Source: Capitella teleta
Lineage: Eukaryota; Annelida; Polychaeta; Capitellidae
Reading direction: 5' to 3'
Length of the DNA stretch: 64,000 bases
Assembly (NCBI GenBank): GCA_000328365.1
Contig: KB307246.1
Span: 91,359 to 155,358, forward strand
Shown: piece by piece, positions 9,527 to 19,891 of the stretch
Layout of the letters: each line of letters starts with the position of its first letter
Numbering within the stretch: the first letter of the stretch is position 1
Notes under the pieces: generated by a model
What the model saw: only the letters and a program-made list of their open reading frames with translations
Database searches by the model: none
What the model was told of the DNA's origin: nothing
Made by a program: the position numbers and the translations under genes

Positions 9527-12500
9527 TCAAATGAAATAAATTGAAAATGGTATATTCGTAAAATTTTGTATAGCTTTTTTACCGCAATGGCAATGAATAG
9601 TGCTTGCAAACATACATAAGCCAGAAACAAAAGTTAAATCAGCACAAAGTTCGTTCGTGGAAATGAAATTAATTTCCGTTTTACTCTGGTGAACTGGAGT
9701 GCTCCGTTTGCTGTTCCCATCAGCATGCGAGTGACCACCCACCTGAAAGAGATGGAGAGAAATCAATGTATGCGAGTGGGTAATAATTGCTGCTCACCTG
9801 CTTCATCGTGTCTTTCCTCTGACCATTGACCAAATGGTCAAATGACAGCTTTGGTGGATGAGCGGGGGACGATGGCTCAATTGATGTTAATACTTGCTCC
9901 ACTGTCTCTTCCTCCAGTTGGCTGAGCTAAAAGATGGACGTCAAACTCCACTCCTGCATCCTGTGATCAATCATGAAATGTTTCACATTACAATTTTAGC
10001 ATTTGTTATTTATAAAATTAGGGTCATTAGTTTTCAAGTTATTAGGTAATAATAGTAATATATATAAATAAACTGATTGTAATTCTTCAGTTCAGTTCAT
10101 AATCATTCATGGTGTAGTGCCTCGTTCAAGCACCGTGAACAAATTCATGTCGAACAGTGATTGAGCAGATACACTCAGGGATCCCCCAGGGGATCTCCCG
10201 TCTGCACTAACGGGTATATATACCAGGCATGCTCGTCAATAAAGACAGTGAATTCAGTAGAGCCCAATTGACTCGTGTGTTTCATTGAGATCCTACAATT
10301 GGTGACCCTGAAACGTTGATTGGCATATGCAATCCGTTGTATCCGCCTAGGGTGCAGATACCCTCTGCAGCCCCGTCACCGCCTAGTCGTGCAACCACGC
10401 TAGCCGCTTAGAACTACAAACAAGACATGCCCGAAGCTGATGCTGCCGCCGCCGCTGCTGCTGTAGCAGCCACAGTCTCAATCAAGTTGCCAAGCTTTGG
10501 GTGTTCTGGATCTGCTGCTTGGTTTTTCCAAGCTGAAGCGCAGTTCGCGCTGCGCGGCATCGTCTCAGATGAGACAAAGTACTACTACGTGGTGGCCGCG
10601 TTGGACTCAACCACCGCACAGCGAGCCACGTCAGTCCTGCAGGACCCGCCAGCTGGTGATACGAAGTATCAAAGCCTCAAAGACTTCTTACTCGGAGCGT
10701 TTGAGCCGACAGAAGCAGAGAGAGGAGAGCGCCTACTGGCAGTATCGGATCTGGGGGATGGTAAACCCTCCGAGCTCGCTGATCGTATCCTGGCCCTAAA
10801 CGGCACTGCCCCTCAGCATTTTTTGCTGCGCAGCCTGTTTTTACGGGCCTTGCCAGCAGCAGTGAGAAACGCCATCTCCACTTCGCCACTTAAGGACCTG
10901 CGACAGCTCGCCTTGGAAGCTGACAAGGTTGCCGTCTCTTGTGCAGGCTCGTTCTTTGTCACCTCTGCCACAGAACAACCCGCTACCGCACCAGAGGTCC
11001 TCGCACGCGGCACTACGAGAACGTCCCGCCGTCTGTGTAAGTACCATCAACGGTTCGGCCACAGTGCTAAGCGGTGCTGCTCGCCATGCGACTGGACAAC
11101 AGAACCACCACGGCGCCAGGGAAACGCCGAGGCGGGCCCGCGCTAGTGACCAGCGTGGGTCCGTGCCCCTCACGAGACACTTTGTTCACGGTTAGAGACT
11201 CCAACACAGGCCTTGTTTTTTTAGTGGACACAGGTGCACAAGTATCCGTCATCCCGGCAACCTCCACTGATCGAGCCCTTGGACAGCGGCAAGATGCAGT
11301 GCAGCTTCAAGCCGCCAACGGCACCTCCATCCCCACGTATGGGTCAAGCGACGTGAGGTTGTGTCTTGGGAACAGAAAGTTCACAGCTCGTCTGGTGCGT
11401 GCTGGAGTACAGCGTGCCTTGCTTGGAGCCGATTTTCTACATCGGCATCACCTACTCGTAGANNNNNNNNNNNNNNNNNNNNNNNNNNNNNNNNNNNNNN
11501 NNNNNNNNNNNNTCTGGGCAGACACGCCGGCTGAACCGGAGAAACTCTTAGCTGCCAAGCAAGAGTTCGAGAATCTCCACCGCATGGGTATTATTCGTCC
11601 CTCAGACAGCGCCTGGTCTTCGCCTCTACACCTGGTGAAGAAAGCTAATGGAGAATGGCGCCCGTGCGGGGACTACCGGAGACTCAACGCATCAACAGAG
11701 CCAGACCGGTACCCCGTCCCACACATCCACGACTTTGCAGCGCAACTGCATGGCGCCACAGTGTTCAGCAAACTGGATCTTGTCCGAGGATATCATCAAA
11801 TCCCCGTAGCTCCAGAGGACATCGGCAAGACCGCAGTAACAACGCCTTTTGGGTTATGGGAGTTCCTCAGGATGCCTTTTGGCCTCCGTAACGCTGGCCA
11901 GTCCTTCCAGAGGCTCATGGATTCGGTTCTCCGTGGCCTAGAAGGAGTCTACGTCTACATGGATGACGTCCTGGTGGGCTCGGCAAACATGGAGCAACAC
12001 TTAGTGCAACTACGGGCAGTGTTTCAGCGCCTGCTAGACAATGGTCTCCTGCTTCGTCCCGACAAGTGCAAATTTGCGAAGTCAAGCTTGGACTTTTTAG
12101 GACACCGGGTAGATGCTGCCTGACTTCAGCCACGGCCGACCACCGTCAGAGCAGTCCAGGATTTCCCATTACCAGAGACGCCGCGCCGTCTCCGCACCTT
12201 CTTGGGTATGATGCACTATTTTCATAGGTTCATGCCCAACGCCGCCTCTGAACTCCAGCCTCTACATGACCTAGCCTGTGCTAAGCCAAGCACTGCTGCT
12301 ATCCCTTGGACAGAGGTCACCCGGAACATCTTCACATCAGCCAAGTCACTGCTAGCTAACGCTGCCACCCTGGCTCACCCCATCAAGGACGCCCCTCTAG
12401 TGCTATGTACAGATGCCTCTGACATCGGCGTGGGAGCCTCCCTGGAGCAATGGCAAGGAGATCGCTGGGTTCCACTTGGTTTCTTCAGCAGGCACCTCAG

Positions 12501-14323
12501 ACCCCCCGAGCGCCGGTACAGCACCTTTGATAGGGAGCTACTGGCAGCCTACTTAGCAATCAGGCACTTCCAGCACTCCATTGAAGGGAGAGAGTGTGTT
12601 CTCGTCACCGATCATCAACCATTGACGCTCGCCTGGAAGAAAGTTGGAGATCCGTGGTCGTCAAGGCAACAGCGACATTTGGCGGTGATTTTGGAGATGA
12701 TGACTAACGTTCAACACCGACGGGGCAGCAGCAACATAGTGGCTGATGCACTGTCCAGAGCGCCTCTGGACGTAGTTACTCTCGCTCTCAGCCATGATGA
12801 GATCGCAAAAGCCCAACGTGAATGCCAAGAGGTGCATGATCTAAGGACCGCCATCACCGGCCTACAGCTCCGCGATGTACAGTTTAAAGAGGATGCCACT
12901 AGCATCCTGTGCGACGTCTCCCTAGGACACCCCAGACCCGTGGTACCCCCAACCCTGCGACGCAGAGTGTTCGACACACTACACGGACTAAGTCACCCTG
13001 GGGTTCGAGGGTCACAAAATCTCATTGCTCAGCGCTTTGTGTGGCATCGCATGCGGAAGGATGTTGCAGAGTGGTGTCGAGCTTGCACAGCCTGTCAGCT
13101 CGCAAAAATCCACGTGCATACCAAGGCCCCAGTAACCCGCATCCCAGTCACATCGACCCCTTTTGACCAAGTACATGTGGACATCGTTGGGCCCTTACCG
13201 CCGTCGCGAGGGTACTCCTATCTGTTCACTGTGATCGACCGACACTCCCGCTGGCCGGAGGCACTGCCGATGAAAAGTATCGCAGCCGAGGAATGTGCAC
13301 AGACCTTCCTGCATGGCTGGGTGTCACGATACGGTGTGCCCACAGACATCACCAGCGATCGAGGTCGACAATTCACCTCCAACCTTTGGAACGAGGTAGC
13401 TACGTCTCTCGGGTCCAAGTTGCACCGGACCACTGCCTACCACCCACAGGCCAACGGCATGGTAGAACGGATGCACCGCACCTTGAAGGCAGCCCTACGA
13501 GCCCGTCTCACCGGACCAGATTGGATTGGTCAGCTACCGTGGGTGCTGCTTGGTTTGCGCGTGGCGCATAAGGAGGACTTGGATGCCGCCCCGGCAGACC
13601 TAGTTTTCAGACACAGACCAAGGTTACCTGGAGACCTGCTTCCCCTAGGGACGGCTCGTACACCGCCTAAAGTGCCAGAGCACCCAAGCCACCACGGCAC
13701 ACCAAACAGTGCAGTGCCTGCCTCACTGTCCAGAGCAACAGAGGTGTTCATCCGAGTGGGGGCCCATAGAAGACCGCTGGACACACCGTACTCGGGTCCC
13801 TACAAAGTTCTCCGTCGCAGCGCAAAGACCTTCGTACTCGACGTCAAGGGTCGGCAAGAGACAGTCTCGATCGACCGCCTGAAGGCAGCCGCTACAACAA
13901 CTCGCAGTGGGAGGGAGAGTCGTCCGCCACTCCGTCTCGGTGTGGCGGAACCCATGTAGTGCCTCGTTCAAGCACCGTGAACAAATTCATGTCGAACAGT
14001 GATTGAGCAGATACACTCAGGGATCCCCCAGGGGATCTCCCGTCTGCACTAACGGGTATATATACCAGGCATGCTCGTCAATAAAGACAGTGAATTCAGT
14101 AGAGCCCAATTGACTCGTGTGTTTCATTGAGCTCCTACAATGGAATATTATAGTGCCTATGCTTCAGGACCCCACACCCCCTCCCTCCTCCATAGACAAT
14201 AAAGAAAGAAAATGAATAAATCACGAAAAAAAAAAAAAATGTATATAATTATAAATAAAAATAACATGAAATAAATTCGCCCACCTTCCAGATGCTTTCT
14301 CTCGCGCGTCGAATAAGAGCCAT
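9527..14323 (-). CDS. Right-arm gene copy in the fold-back element (3 exons, intact frame)
   Basis: Reading leftward: exon 1 is 14323-14285 ([13 protein letters not shown], donor AAG|gtgggc), exon 2 is 9926-9798 ([20 protein letters not shown] and onward to MKQ, donor CAG|gtgagc), and exon 3 is 9742-9527 ([14 protein letters not shown], ending at a stop). All joins are phase 0 and the frame is open for about 127 residues. The first intron contains the whole gypsy insertion. The Glu-rich middle and the lack of membrane or signal segments suggest a soluble protein. Compared with the left arm, exon 2 is undamaged. I recognise no family. Transcription is not shown, so expression is uncertain. It could be the transposon's own accessory gene or captured host exons (Pack-MULE style). 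Confidence 0.4.
10113..10297 (+). repeat. 5' LTR of the gypsy element
   Basis: 185 bp, beginning TGTAGTGCC and ending TCCTACA. It contains a TATATATA box near 10205 and an AATAAA near 10240, the usual promoter and poly-A signals. Followed by the tRNA-Trp-type primer site. Confidence 0.92.
10427..11146 (+). CDS. gag: gag of the gypsy element
   Basis: A 239-codon frame. After an Ala-rich start comes the capsid-like region ([20 protein letters not shown] ... [18 protein letters not shown]). Near the C-terminus is the box [18 protein letters not shown], the CHCC arrangement typical of CsRn1/kabuki elements. The capsid-type protein packages element RNA. The pol frame begins inside its 3' end, so expression of pol by frameshifting or re-initiation, as known in the family, is likely. 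Confidence 0.85.
   Translation: MPEADAAAAAAAVAATVSIKLPSFGCSGSAAWFFQAEAQFALRGIVSDETKYYYVVAALDSTTAQRATSVLQDPPAGDTKYQSLKDFLLGAFEPTEAERGERLLAVSDLGDGKPSELADRILALNGTAPQHFLLRSLFLRALPAAVRNAISTSPLKDLRQLALEADKVAVSCAGSFFVTSATEQPATAPEVLARGTTRTSRRLCKYHQRFGHSAKRCCSPCDWTTEPPRRQGNAEAGPR
11074..13959 (+). CDS. pol: pol of the gypsy element (protease, RT, RNase H, integrase)
   Basis: Domains in order: retropepsin with [13 protein letters not shown] (about 11217); reverse transcriptase with [30 protein letters not shown] and the catalytic YMDDVLVGS (about 11956); RNase H with [11 protein letters not shown] and [11 protein letters not shown] (about 12405-12640); an integrase zinc-binding HHCC region with CRACTACQ (about 13081); and the catalytic core with [17 protein letters not shown] and NGMVERMHR (about 13180-13480). 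The last part runs up to the right LTR. A stretch of Ns lies between protease and reverse transcriptase. Treated as a nearly whole fossil. Confidence 0.88.
11463..11512. other. Assembly gap (50 N)
   Basis: A run of N inside pol between the protease and reverse-transcriptase regions. 50 is probably a placeholder, so the true element length is unknown. Confidence 0.95.
13955..14139 (+). repeat. 3' LTR of the gypsy element
   Basis: 185 bp. By eye it differs from the left LTR at a single base near the 3' end. It begins at the last codons of pol. Confidence 0.92.
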
Positions 14324-14599
14324 TTCACAAGAATCGGTGATTCCCAGAGGAATAGATGATTTCCAAAAGGAGTAAGTCAGAAAATACAAGAAGTGTAGAA
14401 GAACCAAGTCAAGAGTCGAAGATGTGAGCACAAACTGAAATTTTGAATCAGCGGAAAACTGAAGTTGATCCTGTTGATATGCAGGTAATTTGAATAATGA
14501 ATATTCATTATGTGACGTCACTACTTTGTGTGTGAAACCTGTTGATTTCTACAGGACATCAGTTCATCGCCAATTCCGCTCGCTGCATAAAGGGTGCAT

Positions 14600-15550
14600 T
14601 GAGTCGATCCATTGCTAGAGTGCTTGAGATTGTTTTATATGTGTGCGTCTATTACACAGCCAAGATCGACTCATGATCGACTCCTGACAAATCTATTGTT
14701 TATCATTCAGGATTGGCTCGTCTATATAGTGGCCGTATTAAAGTCAAAGCATGATAAGGAACTAGTGCGGGGTACACACAAATATGCTTTCATTGCAAAA
14801 AAAAAGAAAAGAAGAAGGTCAAACATGATTATCATGCGCCTATGCAACTACAACTCTTGGCTTAAGTAGCATGGTCTGTATCTAAATACCGTTTGTCAGA
14901 ATGTTAATAAAACACAACACTAGTAGCATAATGTAAATGTATCGACAAGTGACGTTAATGAATCGTGCGATTACATGTATGCGATTACCATATTGTGTAT
15001 TACAAGGCAAAACGATAATCAAGAGCATATAATGTGAAAACATACAAGGATGATTTTGTTGGGTATCATCCTATATTAAGAGGACAAGTCCTCTGAAGGA
15101 AATACGATCGAAGGAGCAATTGCTATAGATATGGCGGGAGTTGTTATGCAAGGCATAAGATTTGGTTGATCCATATGTGGTCGGTCCGAACCTCTAATCA
15201 TACGTGTAGCTATGTAGGATTCTTCAACAACAGGTGTGGCAAATTCTCTAAACTTCGAGGAAACAAACACAACACGATTTGCCATCAACTCAAAAACTTT
15301 CTCTCTCGTATAATTCAACCAATGAAAGAAAACAAACCAAGTCGATCATAACGCACAAACCTTGGCGCCATAGCATTCTCCCCACCGTTGCTGGGGAACA
15401 CATACAACAGCAAAAATTGAAAAAATAGCACACAAAAAAACAACCACAAATGCATAATGTTCACACAAGTCAATAAAACATAACGCACCCTTTTTTTATA
15501 CATGCAGTGACAATAATGTTACATATCCCTGAGTCACTCATTCACAGATG
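14600..15550. other. Gene-free spacer between the fold-back element and the BEL element
   Basis: No coding frame is supported. It contains two CATAACGCAC words (15347 and 15479) and a short GAGGACAAGTCCTC palindrome near 15079. Confidence 0.5.
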
Positions 15551-15555
15551 CTCAC

Positions 15556-18500
15556 TCACCACTCACACATCAACCTGTGGGGCCGCCTCACAGCCCGGTG
15601 AGATCGTCTGAGGGGAGTTGGTTCGCTTGGGTCCTGAGCCGCTACAGGCTCAACTGCACTGACTGAACTGTCAGCAGAATCATTTGCTAACTGAACTATC
15701 ATAACATTGCATAACTGAACTATCAGCCAAAGGAATACGGGTAGAATCACTCACCTCAGGCATTTCCAAACAGTGAAGTCTCTGAACTGGTCTGAGGAAT
15801 GAACCACGGGACGTCTTCACCCGCACACTTCGAATCAGCCCATCCTTCCCAGGGAATACCTCCTCCACAACGCCTAACGGCCAATGCAGTCGTGAAAGGT
15901 TATCTTCACACACCATCACCACAGAACCAGGGCGCACAACACCACGACTGCGGAACTGCGATACAGCTGAAGGAAGGTTCCTGAGGTAATCAGTGGACCA
16001 TGCATGCCAGAAGACCTCCATCAACCGTTCCTGGGCCTCATGAAGGGCCCGTAGCTCACCTCCAAGAACAGAAACCGCAGGAACATCACGCAGGGGAACA
16101 GAGGTAAAGGGGGTTTTGCCAAGAATAAAATGACTGGGGGTCAATGTCAGCTCCTCAGCATCGTCACCAGCAAGCACAAGGGGTCGTGAATTGATACAGG
16201 CTTCAATTTCCACTAACACGGTTTCCAGCGCAACTCGCGTAATGCTACTAGTCTTGACTGACTTCCTCAATGCAGACTTGGTTGACCCAACCAATCGCTC
16301 CCACCATCCTCCTCACCATGGAGAGGTAGGAAGGATGAAACGCTAAGAAGGCGCATTGGTACCAAGCAGCCGGTAGAGCTTGGCCTCTGCACCCTTGAAG
16401 GTGCACGCATTGTCCGAATAAATGACCGATGGCAGTCCTCTACGCCCAGAGAACCGGCGGAAGGCTAAAAGGAACCCATCCAGCGTCAAACTCTCAGTCA
16501 ATTCCAGATGAACTGCACGTATCACAGCACAAGTGAAGAGCAACACATAGAATTTCTTTCCAACAACATCCTTACAGAACAAAGGGCCGGCATAGTCCAT
16601 GCCCGTCACTGAGAAAGGGGGCGCCTCTGTCACTCGTGAGGCAGGGAGAGGAGCAGCAGGACGACTGCAAGCCAAAGGGTCCTGTTGCTGGCACCACACA
16701 CACTCCAACTTGACCCGCTTGGCCAATCTGCGAAGACCAAGAATCCAATATGCTGATCGCAGGTCAGCGACAAGGGTAGCCACTCTCGAGTGCTTGATAC
16801 AAAAGTGAGCTGCACGAACCAATAAAAAAGCACACCGACCTTTGGGTAAGAGCACAGGGTGCTTGCTACCATAAGCAAGTTTCGAAAACTCCAAAACGCC
16901 CTTTGACTCGAATGAGATCATCATCTACAAGGCAAGGAGAAAGCTTTACAATGGAGGAAGCTACTGGAACAGGGAGTCCTTGTTTCAAACGTCTATACTC
17001 AGCAGGGAAGCTGACCTGCTGTTCCAACCGCAAGAGTAGCCACTCCGCTTTCTTCAACTCCACTGCAGCCAAGTCACCAGTGGATCTCTGAGGGGCAGAT
17101 ACCTGAGCATTCTGCACAAAACGCATAACCCAAGCAACAACACAGGAGGCAGTTGTCCACGAGCTGTACCGCTCCACCTCAACCACTCTCTGCACCTCAA
17201 CGACCACCAACGAGACACTCAGCTCTTCCAGAGAGAGCGCAACTGCTGCGACATCTACTGATGGTTCTGGATGAGAAAGCACAGCAGGGTCTGGTCCATT
17301 GAGCCACAGTTTGGAGGACATCAGAAGATGAGCCGACAGACCTCGGGTCACCAAATCGGCCGGGTTGTGGACACCAGGAACATGGCGCCACGATGCTGGG
17401 TCTGATAACTCCTGAATCTCTCTCACCCGATTGGCTACAAAGGGCTTCCATCGCTGAAGATTTCCCTGGATCCACGAGAGAACAATAGTGGAATCAGTCC
17501 AATGAAAGGTGGGAACAGAGGGAGGCAAACGCAGTGCTTCCCTGACAAATACTCCCAACCGAACAGCCAGAAGTGTTCCCATCAACTCCAGTCGGGGTAG
17601 AGTCAGTTGTTTCAGGGGCGCCACTCGGGCACGCGACATCACAAGGGTTCCTGAGGGACTATCCCTTTCGTATATGTAGGCTACGCAACCATAAGCTGAC
17701 TCTGATGCATCCGAGAACAAATGCAACTCATAGATACTGCATCCCTCATCAAGACTACATGCAGACTTAGTCAATCGACGTGGAATTGTCCATGACTTCA
17801 AGATTTCCAAATCCTCTAACCATCCTTGACCAAAGCATTGGATGCCTTCAGGTAGCAAGGCATCCCAGGACACACCCATCTGCCAAACGCGCTGGTATAG
17901 GAGTTTCAGGGACATGATGAATGATGTTACTATGTCCAAGGAATCAAACGAACGCGCAACCAGGCTCAACAACGTCATTTTGGACAGCAACCAATCACTG
18001 GGCCCATTGGACTCCCAAGACTTTGCGATTGGTACTCAGGAATTTAGCCCCTCCGGACCCATCACAGACAGCTTTAACAAGGATGTTTGAGTTCGAGTTC
18101 CATTTCACCAGGGAAAAACCACCTTGCATCATGAGCTCTCTCGCCTTCTCAAACATGTGGAAGGCCTCTTCTTCGGAATTGGCCCCACTCAACCAATCGT
18201 CCACTTATAAGTTCTCGTGGAGCTCCTGGACTGCAACGGAATCGGGATACTGCGACAAATGGTGAGCAATTGTTGCATTTAGCACAAAGGGGCTTGCACG
18301 GTTGCCAAAGGGGACTCTATCGAACCTCATGATTCTCATCGACCCAGGCGACTCACCTACATGTCGGACAAACCGATGCGCATCCTGATCCTCTCGTCTT
18401 ACCTTAATTTGCAGAAAAGCCTTCTGTACATCAGCAGCACGGCCACCAGATCAGGCAGAAAAGATGGTGCAGGCTCCAAGCAGTCACTCAGCGAGACTCC

Positions 18501-18790
18501 ATTGGGTCCAGCAGCAGAGGCATCAAAAACAGGACGGATTTTCGTTGTTTGACTACCTGCCTTGATCACAGGGTTATGCGGCATGTAGAACACGGGCCTA
18601 CCAGCCTCAACCTCATCTGCAGGAACTTCATGTACGAATCCCTGCTCCACCATTTCCTCCAACGCTGCAGAGTAACCAGCCTCCAACGCAAGATCCTTGT
18701 CCAACTTCCGCTTAAGCCTTTCCAGCCGATTGATTGCACCAGCAGCATTGTCTTGCAGAGTCATCAGACCTTCAGAGAACTCCCTCTTTT
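15556..18790 (-). mobile_element. BEL/Pao retrotransposon, decayed pol region
   Basis: On the minus strand the order is a BEL/Pao reverse transcriptase start (KIRPVFDASA, SLSDCLEPAPS; about 18760-18400), further polymerase (LVKWNSNS, 18.2-18.0 kb), RNase H (LHLFSDASESAYGCVAYIYE, FHWTDSTIVLSWI; about 17.8-17.3 kb), an integrase zinc region (CVWCQQQDP) and core (GMDYAGPLF, YSDNACTFKGAEAKL; about 16.8-16.3 kb), and the Pao-type C-terminal tail (about 16.3-15.56 kb, with PGSVVMVCEDN and RRSHRAVRRP). No gag and no LTRs were found, so the element is truncated at the 5' side. Several breaks are present. An old, dead copy. Confidence 0.85.
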
Positions 18791-18799
18791 TTTAATATG

Positions 18800-19190
18800 T
18801 GGGGGTTTGGATTCAACCATGCAATTTGAGCACAGGTTCAATTTTGCCAGCTAACTAACATGTTTATAACCATAGATAGAGCTGCAACTTGGGGGTCCTC
18901 ATATTTCTCAATTAAATGTACTTTGCTATCTTGCGTGGTCATAATAAATCATGATAATGCCATCTAACTTCTTTGACAATTTCCGGTAAAGTACTTCACT
19001 TCTTTCTTGCAACACTTCTGGTCATATTTCTCTACCAGACAACCCACTCAAAAACGTACGAATTAAGGAAGTGTAGATTGTGTCTTGATCATAACGCACT
19101 TCGCCTGGGCTCACCACGTTTGGACTCAATCATAACGCACTCGTGCACATCATTATTCATTTATGCAAACCAGAAATAAACATAGTTTTG
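18800..19190. other. Short gene-free spacer
   Basis: No coding frame. It holds two CATAACGCAC words at 19090 and 19131. Confidence 0.5.
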
Positions 19191-19197
19191 TACAGAG

Positions 19198-19506
19198 CTA
19201 AATCTCACATGTGTCGTCTATCAAATTGTAGGAAGTTTGGTGTAAAGGCAATGATTGGTAGGCTTCGTTTAACATAATTTCAAAAGTGGTTATGTAATTA
19301 TACAATACCTCGCGTGGGCTTTGTTCAAAACGGTTTAAAGCTTCTTTTTGGGCTTTGGAGAAGTCTGCATTGACAAATCGATTAGCCAGGAGTTTCTTTA
19401 TTTTGTGCCATTTCGCCTTTTTTGATTCCCTTAAGTTAGAGAAGAATGGATAGTGAACTCGGCTGTTTGGAAAGCGATCTGAACTTGAATGTCTTCTGGT
19501 AAGCAA
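19198..19506 (-). mobile_element. Possible gag-like retroelement fragment (102 aa)
   Basis: The frame has KWHKIKKLLANRFVNADFSK and FEQSPREVLYNYITTFEIML, a pattern recalling the capsid helices of LTR-element Gag (RF...F..R.Q...E....Y...F..L...AY). It has no zinc knuckle and no neighbouring pol in the same orientation. A relic of unknown family. A chance frame is possible. Confidence 0.3.
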
Positions 19507-19574
19507 CCTATGGCACTAATTAAATAAGCCCCTCTAGAGTTCGCGAGGGTTTATCCCTGTCACAAAAACCAAAT

Positions 19575-19578
<4 letters not shown>

Positions 19579-19610
<32 letters not shown>
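19579..19610 (+). repeat. Poly-A tract
   Basis: About 32 A residues with no adjacent recognisable SINE or LINE body. Confidence 0.8.
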
Positions 19611-19613
<3 letters not shown>

Positions 19614-19891
19614 GGAACGAAAGGACAAACAAAGCAAGCCATAACATTATATTACATTTACATGACCCATAATAATTATGATCTAGCAACGCAGGTAGGT
19701 CCACGTGATTTGTACATACTATAATACTAAGCTGTAATATGTTATTCACTAGTTCCTTGTTGAGCGTTGTGGTTCACGGTTGGCTGAATTTCAACGGATT
19801 TTTGTGCTACGCGGAAGTAAAACACTTTACTCTTTAGAAATCGTGATATTGTTGAGGACCGTTGCTTTTCATTTGGTTAAGTGATGCAAAC

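Larger units (their letters stand above)
10113..14139 (+). mobile_element. Ty3/gypsy LTR retrotransposon, CsRn1/kabuki type, young
   Basis: Two 185-bp LTRs (TGTAG...CTACA) differ at one base by eye, and a 4-bp duplication ATGG flanks the element (10109-10112 and 14140-14143). A primer site TGGTGACCC begins just inside the left LTR and matches the 3' end of tRNA-Trp, as used by CsRn1 elements. Gag carries the CHCC-type cysteine-histidine box of that clade instead of a normal zinc knuckle. Pol follows in the order protease, reverse transcriptase, RNase H, integrase. The element is almost whole, with about one apparent break and an assembly gap. It sits in the right arm of the fold-back transposon. 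LTR identity implies a recent insertion. Confidence 0.92.
7747..14586. mobile_element. Mutator-like fold-back transposon with gene pieces in its arms
   Basis: The ends are GCAGCGAGCGG (from 7747) and its complement CCGCTCGCTGC (to 14586), flanked by a perfect 9-bp direct repeat ATAAAGGGT (7738-7746 and 14587-14595). The inverted arms run far inward. 7747-8706 matches the complement of about 9527-14586 once a 4.0-kb gypsy insertion is removed, so each arm is about 1 kb. Long inverted arms plus a 9-bp duplication are the mark of Mutator-like (MULE) elements. Between the arms lie a minisatellite (8698-9110) and one more exon-like block (9134-9238). No transposase was seen, so it is non-autonomous. 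Without the gypsy insert the element would be about 2.8 kb. Assignment to MULE is an inference. Confidence 0.7.

Noticed and set aside
10677-13971. Many minus-strand frames inside the gypsy element
   Set aside because: Shadows of the GC-rich gag and pol frames.
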